A stretch of 64,000 nt of DNA, taken from positions 682,001 through 746,000 of the forward strand of contig NZ_JABAIM010000001.1 of the NCBI RefSeq assembly GCF_012641365.1, given 5' to 3'. Positions 16,078 to 25,598 of the stretch are shown piece after piece. The first letter of the stretch is position 1. Each line of letters starts with the position of its first letter. The stretch is from Leeia aquatica (lineage in GTDB: Bacteria; Pseudomonadota; Gammaproteobacteria; Burkholderiales; Leeiaceae). The position numbers were made by a program, and so were the translations under genes. Below the pieces are notes generated by a model. It saw only the letters and a program-made list of their open reading frames with translations, was not told the DNA's origin and made no database searches.

Positions 16078-17307
16078 TTAAAACTTTATACAAGCCAACA
16101 GCGCGACATTGCGAGGTCGAACACGTTTGTAGGCCATAAATCGCCCTGCTGCTGCACTGATATTTATAGAGTAGCTGGTGTCATAGGAGCTGGTACCGTC
16201 GTGATTTGCAACGCTAGTCAGTGGGATAATGCCGTTCGGATTGTCGACAACCGCTATCTCACTACCTGCCTGCCCTGTCCCCATTGCTCGGCCCACATCG
16301 ACGCCACGTCCATCATCCCACCCTCGCATAAACTCACCTCGCAGGTCGGGCAGGTTGAAGGTGGTGGTACCGTCGCCGAGGCCGAACCAACTTTGCAGGT
16401 AGCTGTGGGTGCCCGACTGTGTGCCGCTGGTCACGATCCGGCCACCGCCGGAGCTTAGGTAGAAGGTGTTGGCATCGATTTTCTCGACGAAGTAGTCTGT
16501 GGTGCTGTTAAGCCCGGAGGGTAGCGCGCCGGTGGTGGAGAGTCGCAGTCGCTCGCCGCCAGTGAAGCCGTGGGCGGGCTTGGTGAAGATGGCCGGATTG
16601 GCGATGTTCACGGTGAACGTCTGCGGTGTGAAGCCCGCACTGGCCACCAGTGCCGCAAAAAGCGCGGCATAGGTACTGCGGGAGACCTCTGCCCCGTTGG
16701 CTTTCAGATAGCCTGCAGGCGGCGTGTTCTGCGCAACATGGATGATGGTGCCGACCGGAACTGCGGATGACAACCCTGCCGCCGGATTCAGCAACAGCCA
16801 TTTGTCCAGCGTCTGGTCATACAACAGTTCCAGCCAGTGGCCGGCACCGGCAATGTCGCCAATCATCAGCGCTTGCCCCGTGCCTTTGACGATGGTTTTG
16901 GCCGGGATGACGCCGCTGTTCGGGGTAAAGGTTGGGGCCGCTGAGGCATTGCTGCCGTTGCTGCGCACGCACAGTGACATGCCGTTGATCAGGGTGGTCA
17001 CCGCGGGGGCAAAGCTGGCGGTGAGCGCGTCACCGGTGCCACCGGCCGTGGCGGTGACTTGACGGCCACTCTGGATGCCAAGGTCGCTCAAACTGCCCAG
17101 TACGGTCCAGCCGTCGTTGTTGCCATTGCGTAGCTTGAGCAGGCCGCTTTGGGTGTCGGCCCACAGCCGGTTGGCACCCACTGCGCCGGGGTCGGTGGCA
17201 CCGCTCAGGTTGCTGGCGATGGTATCCAGCGCATCATTCACTTTCTGCACCAGGCCAAGGCCGGTCAGCGTGCCACTGGTAGGCAGTACGGTCGGATTTT
17301 GTGACAT
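16078..17307 (-). CDS. Phage tail fibre/collar protein
   Basis: The 409-residue tail fibre starts at MSQNPTVLPTSG, with GGAGAAAGC just upstream. A phage tail-collar domain is recognisable in two parts: PVGTIIHVAQNTPPAGYLKANG at about residues 195-220, and GLGDGTTTFNLPDLRGEFMRGWDDG further on. Between them an extra module of about 70 residues (TKPAHGFTGGERLRLSTTGALPSGL..) interrupts the collar domain. The last 60 residues probably form the receptor-binding tip. It lies downstream of the J-like tip protein and reads in the same direction; no separate fibre-assembly chaperone is seen. Confidence 0.85.
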   Translation of the reverse strand: MSQNPTVLPTSGTLTGLGLVQKVNDALDTIASNLSGATDPGAVGANRLWADTQSGLLKLRNGNNDGWTVLGSLSDLGIQSGRQVTATAGGTGDALTASFAPAVTTLINGMSLCVRSNGSNASAAPTFTPNSGVIPAKTIVKGTGQALMIGDIAGAGHWLELLYDQTLDKWLLLNPAAGLSSAVPVGTIIHVAQNTPPAGYLKANGAEVSRSTYAALFAALVASAGFTPQTFTVNIANPAIFTKPAHGFTGGERLRLSTTGALPSGLNSTTDYFVEKIDANTFYLSSGGGRIVTSGTQSGTHSYLQSWFGLGDGTTTFNLPDLRGEFMRGWDDGRGVDVGRAMGTGQAGSEIAVVDNPNGIIPLTSVANHDGTSSYDTSYSINISAAAGRFMAYKRVRPRNVALLACIKF

Positions 17308-17320
17308 TGCTTTCTCCATG

Positions 17321-17344
17321 AAAAAGGCCGCCCGCAGGCGGCCT
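17321..17344 (-). terminator. Hairpin leader between tip protein and tail fibre
   Basis: On the minus strand AGGCCGCC-TGCG-GGCGGCCT is followed by TTTTTC and, 5 bases on, by the GGAGAAAGC site of the tail fibre gene. Confidence 0.65.
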
Positions 17345-17367
17345 GTCTTGTGCAAACGGGATGGTGC

Positions 17368-20300
17368 TCAGTAGCCTTGGCTGATCCAGTTGATCTGGCG
17401 TGCCACATCATTGCTGCCGTTGACCACCCGCACGGTGAAACCGCTGCGGGTTTGCGCGGTCAGCAGCAGGTCGTCCCCCGGCATGGCGTTCAGCAGGGTA
17501 ATCTGCGGCAGGGGCCAGGGCTGGCTGCCGTTGCCGCCGTTAAACGGGCGCTCGTAGAGCACTGAGAAGCCACCGATGGGGACGTTGACCGAGCCGCTGT
17601 CAACGCGGTCCGGCGCATCCACCAGGAAGGTGAGCCCGCTCAGGATGGGGCTGATGCCGGGGTCACGGGTGCTGATCAGCACCCGTGCCTTGAAAGACTG
17701 GGCGACATAGCTGCCCGGTACAAACTGCTGCCAGTCACCAAACACCCCGTCTTCCTGTGCCAGCGCGATCTGCGGCACCACATCCACCTGCTGCCCCAGC
17801 ACCTCACCGAACCAGTCGTTCAGCGCGAAGACGTCGGGCGTGGTCAGCACGTTTTCGTGGATGGCCTGCCCGCGCACGCTGTAACTGATCAGCACATTAC
17901 AAGGCGCAACCCGACCGATATTGATGGTATGGCTGGCGGGCAGGGTATACATGCCATTGCCCGCCACCCCGCCCAGCCACAAGATATCCGGGTTGGACAG
18001 CACATCCGGCAAAGCCAGCAGGCTATCCGCCGCATCCAGCTGGATGGCGCCACCCAGTACCATGGCGCCACCGGCGCACGTCCCCGACCAGCCGCTGGCC
18101 GCTTCGTCGAAGCGGGCCACCACGTTCTTGACCAGCGCGGCACCGGTGATGCTCAGCCGCCCGGGCTGAGCCGAGTAAACCTGCACGCCGCCTTGTGCCT
18201 GGTAGTGTGCCGCAATCCAGTACAGGCCATCCCCCACGGCGGTAAAGCGTGGCAGCGGGGTGCGCCCCAGTACCTTGGCTTGATGCCAGCTGGGGCCGAG
18301 CCGGATTTCATAATCGACCGACCGCAAGTCCTGCACCTCGTCCCAGTAGAGTTGCGTCAGACCCGCCACGAAGTTGGTGCGCAGGTTGCGGATGTCCGGC
18401 ATTGGCGACAGCAAAGCGGTACCTTGCACCGTGTACTGGTAGGCGGGCACCTGACTGATATCCTGCAGCCCGCCCCCATACACGTTGAAGCTGACCAGCT
18501 TGAACCACAGCGTTTTGCCCACCTGATCCAGCGACAGCGCCTCGCTCTCCCCCACCGTGGCATCCAGCCGCACAAAGGGGCTGCCCGCTGCATGGTTGCT
18601 GGCCGTACTGCCCCAGCTGCCGCGCTGCAATCCACCCAGGGTGTATTGATTGACGCCATCCAGCGTTGCCTGCTGATAGCCAAGGTACTCGCCATCCACC
18701 CAGCAGGCGGTGTGCATCAGCCGGGCATCTTCCTCGGTACCGGACAGCAGCTGCCCGCCTTTACCCGTCAACTGTACTGACAACACATTGCCCGCAGCGG
18801 CCAAGGCGGCGCGCAAGGTGCCATAGCGGCTGCCGCCCACGATGCGATCCACCTGCTTGTAGGTGGCACCATCTTGCGAGGCATACACCAGACAGCCCCC
18901 CCACATGGGACCAGGGCCCGTCACCGCCAGCTTGACCCGCAGGGTCTGGTCCTGCCCGGTGAAACCGGGCTCGAAGAACAGCGGCGGCAGCACCTTGCCG
19001 GGATCGGCATTGAAGTCATGACCAAACCCGGAGACCACCTGCGTCGGATAGCGTACCGAGCTGGCCACCCCGCGCGGAAAATCCTCAGCGCGAACGGTCA
19101 GGCCACCATCCTCATCCTCTTCGATCGACGTCACCCGTACCGGGGTTTGCTGCAGGCCAAGGCCACTATCGGTCAGCGTCACCAGATCCATCGGTTCCAG
19201 CAGCGCGTGTCGCCAGCCCAGCCGGAATTCATAATGGTTGCGCACATACAAGGCCCGCTGCAGAAGCAGCTGCGCCACATGGCGGGCTACCGCCGGTTGG
19301 CAGATGGCGTGCAGCTTGACCGGCTCCTGCGGTCGCAACCCGAACTGCTCGATATTGGCCAGATCCTTGGCCTCGGCCACTTCGAGGTTGTAATCGTTAC
19401 TGCGGTTGAGAAACTCCACCTGCACCTGGTTATAGGCATCCGCAGGCGTCTTGCGCTGCACCCGTACCGGGTCATCCGCGCCGCTGACCAGAAAATCGTC
19501 ATCGCTCAGCGCGTACACCGGGGTCAGGTCAGGCAAGAATTGAGCCCCCCAGCCGCTGGCAACCTCATCCCCGTAGGGCAGCACCTTGAGCTGCCCTTCC
19601 GACCACAACAGCGCCGAGTTGGACAACATCGCCAGCTCCTGCAAGTGTTCATGGGCCTGGCGCTGCTCGTGATAGGCGGGCGAAATGAACAAGCCATTGG
19701 CGGTGCAATAATCCCGATAGCGGCTGAAATTGCCCAGCTTGCCGGACGGGAAGCCTGCGCCATGGCGCGGATTGGACAGCAAGTCCGACATCACATCCGC
19801 CGGGTTGGCATCGACCACCCCATTGCCAAACGCATAGCCGCCCACCACTTCAAAGCTGTGGTTTTGCACCTCGGCATTATTGGTCAGCTGATAATTGGCG
19901 CCATACAGCACGGCCGTCTGGCTGTAGCCAATGGCCTGCGCCGGATGACGGCTGAGCAAATGTCCCCATGCAGCCTGCCCTGGCACCCCCGATTGCAAGG
20001 CCAGCCCCAGCTGTTGCAAGGCGCTGAGGTAGTAGGCGGCATCACGCCACTGATAGCTGAGTTTCACCGCCCTGCCGGCCAAGCCCGCGTTGAAGGTATA
20101 CACACCATTGCTGATGCTGAAATCCGCCCCCGGCGACAAGGTCCGCTCAGACCAGTAGCTGCGCCTCTCGCCCTCCACCCGTTCGCTGGTGGTGGCTGAC
20201 AAGTGCGCCACCCAGCTTGCCGCCTGCGGCACGCTCACCTGATAAGGCGCGGTCGCGGGGACCGTCACCGACAGATTGTTCTCCGTGTGCAAGGCACCGG

Positions 20301-20652
20301 GAAACAGGCTGCCGCGCAGGCGCTCCTTGCCACGCCAGGCGGAAACAACCGCGTTGATCGGCCCTTCGCCCAGACCCATTACCAAAGCAGCTTCGTAGGT
20401 ATAAGTGGTGTCTTCCTGCACCGTCTTGCCACCACCACCACCGCCCTTGCCACCACCGCCCGACTCCGTGCGGGTCACATGCGGGATGGCGGTGAAATCG
20501 CCGTACCACAGCAGGTTGCCCGTGACCCGGGTCTGCCCATAAACAATCGGCACCACCAGACCATAGCTGGACTGTTGTACCTGAATGGCACCCAGTCGTG
20601 GCTCTGAGGTCGAGATGGTGCTGGTCTTGCGCTTGCCAAACATGCCGCCCAT
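17368..20652 (-). CDS. J-like tail tip/host-specificity protein
   Basis: This 1094-residue protein is the largest of the phage block. A glycine-rich linker (GGGGKGGGGGGK, about 64-75) follows an N-terminal domain. The central region (NPADVMSDLLSNPRHGAGFP, DRIVGGSRYG, GYQQATL) has the layout of the Phage-tail_3 family found in lambda J-like and RcGTA gp15-like tip proteins. The C-terminal third looks like fibronectin-type and beta-rich receptor-contact domains. The start at 20652 is fixed by GGGAGTAG and lies three bases past the NlpC/P60 stop. In RcGTA and many siphophages the same peptidase-tip order holds. It should form the distal tail spike that contacts the host and opens the tube. Confidence 0.88.
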   Translation of the reverse strand: MGGMFGKRKTSTISTSEPRLGAIQVQQSSYGLVVPIVYGQTRVTGNLLWYGDFTAIPHVTRTESGGGGKGGGGGGKTVQEDTTYTYEAALVMGLGEGPINAVVSAWRGKERLRGSLFPGALHTENNLSVTVPATAPYQVSVPQAASWVAHLSATTSERVEGERRSYWSERTLSPGADFSISNGVYTFNAGLAGRAVKLSYQWRDAAYYLSALQQLGLALQSGVPGQAAWGHLLSRHPAQAIGYSQTAVLYGANYQLTNNAEVQNHSFEVVGGYAFGNGVVDANPADVMSDLLSNPRHGAGFPSGKLGNFSRYRDYCTANGLFISPAYHEQRQAHEHLQELAMLSNSALLWSEGQLKVLPYGDEVASGWGAQFLPDLTPVYALSDDDFLVSGADDPVRVQRKTPADAYNQVQVEFLNRSNDYNLEVAEAKDLANIEQFGLRPQEPVKLHAICQPAVARHVAQLLLQRALYVRNHYEFRLGWRHALLEPMDLVTLTDSGLGLQQTPVRVTSIEEDEDGGLTVRAEDFPRGVASSVRYPTQVVSGFGHDFNADPGKVLPPLFFEPGFTGQDQTLRVKLAVTGPGPMWGGCLVYASQDGATYKQVDRIVGGSRYGTLRAALAAAGNVLSVQLTGKGGQLLSGTEEDARLMHTACWVDGEYLGYQQATLDGVNQYTLGGLQRGSWGSTASNHAAGSPFVRLDATVGESEALSLDQVGKTLWFKLVSFNVYGGGLQDISQVPAYQYTVQGTALLSPMPDIRNLRTNFVAGLTQLYWDEVQDLRSVDYEIRLGPSWHQAKVLGRTPLPRFTAVGDGLYWIAAHYQAQGGVQVYSAQPGRLSITGAALVKNVVARFDEAASGWSGTCAGGAMVLGGAIQLDAADSLLALPDVLSNPDILWLGGVAGNGMYTLPASHTINIGRVAPCNVLISYSVRGQAIHENVLTTPDVFALNDWFGEVLGQQVDVVPQIALAQEDGVFGDWQQFVPGSYVAQSFKARVLISTRDPGISPILSGLTFLVDAPDRVDSGSVNVPIGGFSVLYERPFNGGNGSQPWPLPQITLLNAMPGDDLLLTAQTRSGFTVRVVNGSNDVARQINWISQGY

Positions 20653-20655
20653 CAG

Positions 20656-21081
20656 CTACTCCCACAAACTGTAAAACCGTACCGGCCGGTCGGCCAACGG
20701 TGTCTCATCCCGCCGCGCCAGCACCACGCCCTGCTTGAAATAGGCATGCAGCACCAGCGTGTCGTCGACCACCACCGCACCGTGGCTGAAGCAGCGGCCA
20801 AAACGCCATACCGCCACATCACCGGGCTGCGGCTGCGCCACCGGGCGGGCATACTGTTTCAACCAGCCCAGATAGCGTTCATCGTCCCGATGAAAGTGCC
20901 AGTCCGGCGGATAGGGGCGTGGGTCTATCCACGGGATCAAGCCCACTTGGTGATAGATGTCACACAGGATCATGGCGCAATCCACGCCTACCCCCTTGAC
21001 CCGCCCCTGATGGTGATACGGCGTGCCCAGCCAGCTTCGGGCTTCGGCCAGCACCTGCTGGCGTTGTTCTGCCTCCGCCAT
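20656..21081 (-). CDS. NlpC/P60 tail-tip peptidase (RcGTA gp14-like)
   Basis: This 141-residue cysteine peptidase of the phage NlpC/P60 type has a complete triad: Cys35 in GVDCAMIL, His100 in FSHGAVV and His112 in LHAYFKQG. It would cut peptidoglycan during DNA entry and help tail assembly. The start is taken at the second ATG because GGAGGAAGCC precedes it; the first ATG, 12 bases up, lies inside the terminator-like T-run. It is preceded by a hairpin leader and followed immediately by the tip protein gene. Confidence 0.9.
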   Translation of the reverse strand: MAEAEQRQQVLAEARSWLGTPYHHQGRVKGVGVDCAMILCDIYHQVGLIPWIDPRPYPPDWHFHRDDERYLGWLKQYARPVAQPQPGDVAVWRFGRCFSHGAVVVDDTLVLHAYFKQGVVLARRDETPLADRPVRFYSLWE

Positions 21082-21093
21082 GGCTTCCTCCAT

Positions 21094-21118
21094 AAAAAAA
21101 CCGGGCCGCAGCCCGGTT
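21094..21118 (-). terminator. Hairpin leader before the NlpC/P60 gene
   Basis: On the minus strand AACCGGGC-TGCG-GCCCGGTT runs into TTTTTTT and then the GGAGG site of the peptidase gene. It is a textbook terminator shape in the middle of the tail operon. Confidence 0.7.
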
Positions 21119-21140
21119 CATGATTGGCGCAATGCCCCGC

Positions 21141-21998
21141 TCAGGCGGCCGTTTCCGGCACCGGGATGTAGGGAAAGCCCCGGAAGCGGGCCAGATTGTT
21201 GAATTTGCCCTGACAGGTCGTCTGGGTCTTGTCGCAACCTGGCAGCATGGAGATGGCATCCCCCGGTTGCACCGCCGCTGGAAAGGGCAAGGCGATCTGT
21301 ACCTGCTGACCCTCGGCGTAGGAACGCACCGTCCGCGAGATACCGGCATTGGCACCACTGCTGAAGGTAATCAGCCCTTGGTCAAACCAGCCCGCCGGGC
21401 GCGGCAACGACACCACAAAGCGATTCGGGTCCAGTACCTGCACGATGCTGCCGGTCTGCACCATGGAAGCACGGCTAACGGCACAGCCCGCGTCGTACAC
21501 CGTATGCAGACAAGACGGCTGATACAGATTGCGCGGCATCTTGATATTGAGCAGCTCCAGATCACTCTTCACCTGCAAATGGCAAGCACCACGGGTGCCC
21601 GACACCTCAGCCACCCGGCCGCTGAACAAGGACAACACCCCAACCACGGGCGCATCCCAGCGGCTCAAGAACGCGCGCGACAACGTCAAGTTGGCGCCAT
21701 CCAGCCCGCCACGCATGGCATGCGCCACAAAAGGCTGGCCATTGATCTGGTCCGTCACCGAAGCAAACACGGTCACCTCCAGCGTATCCACCTGCACCCC
21801 CAGCGACAGCTGGGTACGACCGCGCTTGAAACCCGGCCCCGTCGACAAATAGGTTTCCCCCTGCCAGCTGACCGGTGTGTCCGCACTGGTGTAGCGCAGC
21901 ACTTGTCCACCCTGCAGCACAAATACAAACAGGTCTGCCATGCAGAACGCGTCCTGACTGTTCAGCAGATCCAGTAAAGGTTGGCTCGCTGTCTTCAT
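21141..21998 (-). CDS. DUF2163 tail hub protein (RcGTA gp13-like)
   Basis: The 285-residue protein belongs to the DUF2163/phage_BR0599 family, which forms the baseplate hub in RcGTA and corresponds to lambda gpL. The C-terminal signature GCDKTQTTCQGKFNNLARF then FRGFPYIPVP is clear. Four cysteines (163, 172, 255, 262) stand where hub proteins of this type bind an iron-sulfur cluster. Its ATG overlaps the DUF2460 stop by four bases, so the start at 21998 is firm. It acts at the tail tip between distal tail protein and peptidase. Confidence 0.9.
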   Translation of the reverse strand: MKTASQPLLDLLNSQDAFCMADLFVFVLQGGQVLRYTSADTPVSWQGETYLSTGPGFKRGRTQLSLGVQVDTLEVTVFASVTDQINGQPFVAHAMRGGLDGANLTLSRAFLSRWDAPVVGVLSLFSGRVAEVSGTRGACHLQVKSDLELLNIKMPRNLYQPSCLHTVYDAGCAVSRASMVQTGSIVQVLDPNRFVVSLPRPAGWFDQGLITFSSGANAGISRTVRSYAEGQQVQIALPFPAAVQPGDAISMLPGCDKTQTTCQGKFNNLARFRGFPYIPVPETAA

Positions 21999-22582
21999 GG
22001 TTTCACCGTCAACAATTCCACCCGCTTCAACGCCCACAGATTGGACATGAACTGCTCGAATTCCGCCTGATCCTGCTGAAAACGGCAGCGAAAACAGAAC
22101 TTTCCGGACCAGGTCAGCGCACTACCTGCCACGGGTGGGGTAACAAACGTCACGGTTGCCATATTGTCCACCGCATAGTCCACCCCCTGCTGCAGCAACA
22201 CACCATCACGGCTGATCTGCGGCGGCTCCTTCAAGCCGAACACCGGCTCGGTAAAGCCCCCCATGCTGCGCAGCAGCTGGAACCGCGTCGTCACCCCGTT
22301 GCCCTGCCCAAAGGGCTGTTCACTCACCAGGCACTCCTGCGGGTCGTAGAACAAGAAGGTATCCCACGACCCGCGTCGGGCATTGAAAAACCCGGCCAGC
22401 TGCTGCATCTCGCTTTGCCGCAACACAGAAAATGACACTTTGATCAGCCAGCACGGGCTGGCATAAAACGACGCCCGTGTTTCGCGGCCCGATGCCGTGG
22501 TCTGCACCTTGGTAGACCATTTAGCAGCCTTCACCACCGGCCACGCCTGCCCCGGCAGGCTCGGAAAAATGGCTTCCGACAT
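21995..22582 (-). CDS. DUF2460 distal tail protein (RcGTA gp12-like)
   Basis: This 195-residue protein of the DUF2460 family is the distal tail protein at the end of the tube in RcGTA-type tails. The N-terminus has FPSLPGQAWPVVKAAKW and the middle FNARRGSWDTFLFYDP, a family hallmark. It follows the tape measure gene with no gap and overlaps the DUF2163 start by four bases, giving tight translational coupling. Confidence 0.88.
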   Translation of the reverse strand: MSEAIFPSLPGQAWPVVKAAKWSTKVQTTASGRETRASFYASPCWLIKVSFSVLRQSEMQQLAGFFNARRGSWDTFLFYDPQECLVSEQPFGQGNGVTTRFQLLRSMGGFTEPVFGLKEPPQISRDGVLLQQGVDYAVDNMATVTFVTPPVAGSALTWSGKFCFRCRFQQDQAEFEQFMSNLWALKRVELLTVKP

Positions 22583-25168
22583 TTACGCCCCCGCAAAATT
22601 ACGGCCCTGCGCCCGCAGCGACGCCACCATGGCCGAACCATGCTCCATGAACAACTGGCGAACCCCGCGCGCATCCAGCGCCTGGATATTGATGTGATAC
22701 TGCCCACCGGAGGCCGCTGCACCAGCGCCTTCGCCTTGACCCGCCATGTCGCGAATCACATTGGCGTAAGGCTTGGGCAGCACCATTTCCTCTTCATGCA
22801 GCTGCGTCAACGGATTGGTGCCACGCGGAATGTCGTAGCCACCCGAAGCCGATTTGACCTTGCCTACCATACCCTTCACCGCTGCAAACGCCGCCGCCCC
22901 TGCGCCCACTGCCAGAATTGGCCCGACAAACGGGATGCCGACAATCGCCTTGAAGGCCCCCGACATGGCTTCAACAGCGTTGTTCATGATGTTGCCAATC
23001 ACGCCACTCGCGTTAGTTGCCATGCTGTTTGCCGCACCCATTTTTTCAATACTGCCTTTAGCGGCAGTCCCGGCAGCAGTAGACCCAACATCTGCTTCCT
23101 TGAACCCCAGCAGCGCCATGAGTTTGGTTTTCAGATGAGAAAGAAACTCTCGTAGTGTTGGCTTGATGTATTCATTCACAAAAGCTTTTCGCATATCGCC
23201 CCAGACATTCCTCATGGCCTCCTTGAAGGTCTGGGTCTTATCCAGCATGGCCGCCAGATTTTTCTGCAGCGACTGCTCGGTTTGATCCATCACCCGAACC
23301 ATGCTGGGACGCTCAGCTTCGAGCTGCTCCTCATACTCCTTCTGCTTTTTTCTGGATTCCAGCGCCAGCTCTTCCAGCTGTTTATCCAGGCGCATCTGAG
23401 CCTCAATCGTCAGCGCCCCTTTTTCTTCCAGCATGGCCCGCTCATCATCCAGTGCCTTTTGCTTGATGCCGCGGCGACGCTCCTCCAGCTCTATTTCAAT
23501 CTCGAGGAACTGTTCGTTGGAAATTCTTTTCTTTTCCAGACTTTTCTTGGCAGTTGCCTCATCTTCGTCAACTGCTTTTATCGCCAAATCCCTCTTCTGG
23601 GTAATCGCATCAGTAGCGAGCTTGATTGACGCATCTTGAGCGGCCTGCTCCTGTCGCGCCCGGATATTGTCCAGCGCCAGCTGAATTGCACCGTACTCAG
23701 CACTGCCCGCTCGCGCCAGCTTTTGCCGCTGTTGCCAGAACTGCAGCTCCATTTCCAGGCGCTTCTTGAAATCCTTTTCCCCACTTGCCTGCAGCTGTTC
23801 TGACAATTCCTCCTGCCAGTAATCCAGACGTGTTTCGTGCTTGGAGCGCTGCTTACCCACAGCCCCCGCTGCTGGCTGTTCCTGCGCAGGCGGTGTAGCT
23901 GGTGGTGTGGCAGGCGCGGGGACGGAGGGGGTGGGCGTCTCCACCTTGCTGGGCTCAGCGGGTTTGGCATCCTCCTTCTTGCCTTCGTCCTTCTTTTCTT
24001 CTTCCGGTTTCTCCTTGAAACTGGCGGGAGTGAAGGCTTTCCTGATCTTGCCAACCAGCTCAAAGATCGTAGCGAGAACCTGTTTGATCAAAGGCATGAT
24101 CAACGTCGTAAAGAAGGACAGCTGGATGTCGCGACGGATATTATTCATCGCCTGCTTGAAAGACAGCCCCTTGGCGACCATTTCATCCATGCCGTCATGG
24201 AAAGCCTTCTCGAACTCCTTGGCAAAGTTCGTCATGCTGGGAGGATCCACGATGATTTTGCCGGCCTTCCGGGCCTTTTCATCCGCCTCTTTTTTGGCTT
24301 TATCTTCAGCCTCGATCTTCTGCTTTAAAGCCTTCCGTGCCTCGTAGCGCTGCTGAAGCTTGGCCTCTTTCTCGGCAAGCCCAGCATCCTGGACCTCCCG
24401 CGCATGGGCAACCTCACCTTCCAGCTTGTCGATCTCATCTTCAAGCTCAAACAGCTTCCCCTTGCTTTCTGTTTCAGGAAAATAGCGTTGCGCAAATTGC
24501 GAAAGCAATGTAGCGGCATCTTTCATTACGGACACACCGATGGTGTCCCTGGCAGCGGGCCTTATCGCCTTAAGAAAGTTGTGCCAAGCTTCTGCACCGG
24601 TTTGCTTGCCATCCTTTACACCTTTATTTTGCTCCTTGGCTACCTTTTCCAGCTTGGCCCCGAACTGGTGTAAGCTGCTCTTTTCTTCTTTCTTCTTGTC
24701 ATCCGGCTTGCTGCCTTCGCCCGCATTCGGTTCAGCACCCGGCTTCTCCCCCCCTGGCTTTCCGCCCTGACCGGCCTCCTCCTTCACCTGCTCAATACTT
24801 TTGCCGACCTTTTCCAGCAGTGTCTGGGCTTCCTCTGCAAACTGACGGATGGGCTCGATATTGATCTGGATGCCTTCAGCAAACACTTCCTGCAGTTGCA
24901 CCACGGCCTGCTGGGTGGAGCCCATTTTGTCCGCCAGCACCGTAGCCGCTTCGCTGGCACTGGTCAGGTTGTCCGCCAGCGCCTTCAGAGTATCCGCCAG
25001 TGGCAGCCCATCTAGCGCAAACACAGCTTCCAGTGTGCTGCGCAGCTTGCCCAGCTCGGTGTTCATGGTCGAAACGGCTTGACGAACGGTCGCTACAATC
25101 CGGTCGAGTGCGGCTTGCACATCTGCCGTATCAGCGGCAAATGTGAATGTAATGTTGGTGTCACTCAT
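22583..25168 (-). CDS. Tail tape measure protein
   Basis: At 861 residues this is long and almost wholly helical: heptad-rich and full of Lys/Glu/Ala, with low-complexity linkers such as EEEKKDEGKKEDAKPAEPSK and PTPSVPAPATPPATPPA in the middle. A hydrophobic segment near residues 740-790 (GIPFVGPILAVGAGAAAFAAVKG) is typical of tape measures that insert into the host membrane. At about 1.5 angstrom per residue the tail would be near 130 nm (inference). The ribosome site GAAGGAGGTGAGGG is strong. It sits between endolysin and DUF2460, the tape measure position. Confidence 0.9.
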   Translation of the reverse strand: MSDTNITFTFAADTADVQAALDRIVATVRQAVSTMNTELGKLRSTLEAVFALDGLPLADTLKALADNLTSASEAATVLADKMGSTQQAVVQLQEVFAEGIQINIEPIRQFAEEAQTLLEKVGKSIEQVKEEAGQGGKPGGEKPGAEPNAGEGSKPDDKKKEEKSSLHQFGAKLEKVAKEQNKGVKDGKQTGAEAWHNFLKAIRPAARDTIGVSVMKDAATLLSQFAQRYFPETESKGKLFELEDEIDKLEGEVAHAREVQDAGLAEKEAKLQQRYEARKALKQKIEAEDKAKKEADEKARKAGKIIVDPPSMTNFAKEFEKAFHDGMDEMVAKGLSFKQAMNNIRRDIQLSFFTTLIMPLIKQVLATIFELVGKIRKAFTPASFKEKPEEEKKDEGKKEDAKPAEPSKVETPTPSVPAPATPPATPPAQEQPAAGAVGKQRSKHETRLDYWQEELSEQLQASGEKDFKKRLEMELQFWQQRQKLARAGSAEYGAIQLALDNIRARQEQAAQDASIKLATDAITQKRDLAIKAVDEDEATAKKSLEKKRISNEQFLEIEIELEERRRGIKQKALDDERAMLEEKGALTIEAQMRLDKQLEELALESRKKQKEYEEQLEAERPSMVRVMDQTEQSLQKNLAAMLDKTQTFKEAMRNVWGDMRKAFVNEYIKPTLREFLSHLKTKLMALLGFKEADVGSTAAGTAAKGSIEKMGAANSMATNASGVIGNIMNNAVEAMSGAFKAIVGIPFVGPILAVGAGAAAFAAVKGMVGKVKSASGGYDIPRGTNPLTQLHEEEMVLPKPYANVIRDMAGQGEGAGAAASGGQYHINIQALDARGVRQLFMEHGSAMVASLRAQGRNFAGA

Positions 25169-25181
25169 CCCTCACCTCCTT

Positions 25182-25598
25182 CTACGGCAGTGTGCGGCCT
25201 GCCTGGAAGTCTGCCAGGGTGAGGCCGCCGGTGTACTGGCAGTGGGCCAGCTCTTTGAACGATTGCCAGCGCCCGGCCCATTCCAGGCCGAGGCTTTCGG
25301 CGATTTCGCCGCAGCGAGTGAAGCTGCGTACGTCGTTCCATTGCGCCTTGCCGTTCAGCAGTGGCACAAAATCGAAGGCCACCCGCCAGTTGTGCCAGCT
25401 CTGGCCGGGTTTGGCATTGGTGACCTTGGCACCGGGGGCGGTGCGGCCCTGGGCGTAGAGCGCGGCTTGCGATGCGGCATCGCGGTAGGTGCTGGTAATC
25501 AGCACGTCGATACCTGCCGCCTTGCAGTGCGCCACAAAGGCGCGGCACAGCACGGCTACTTTCGGGTGCAGGTCGGCAATTTCGCGGCTGTTGATCAT
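25182..25598 (-). CDS. Endolysin, M15-type L,D-peptidase
   Basis: The 138-residue product matches phage endolysins of peptidase family M15 (L-alanyl-D-glutamate/D-Ala-D-Ala type). It has DVLITSTYRDAASQAALYAQGR, then SWHNWRVAFDF, giving zinc ligands His69 and Asp76, and a third probable ligand, His119, in ELAHCQY. It would cut the peptide cross-bridges of the cell wall at lysis. The ATG overlaps the holin stop by four bases (ATGA). Unusually, the lysis pair lies between the tail chaperone and tape measure genes. Confidence 0.88.
   Translation of the reverse strand: MINSREIADLHPKVAVLCRAFVAHCKAAGIDVLITSTYRDAASQAALYAQGRTAPGAKVTNAKPGQSWHNWRVAFDFVPLLNGKAQWNDVRSFTRCGEIAESLGLEWAGRWQSFKELAHCQYTGGLTLADFQAGRTLP

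Noticed and set aside
18874-20199. 441-codon frame on the plus strand inside the tail tip gene
   Set aside because: Antisense shadow; the minus-strand frame has recognisable tail-protein motifs and a good start.
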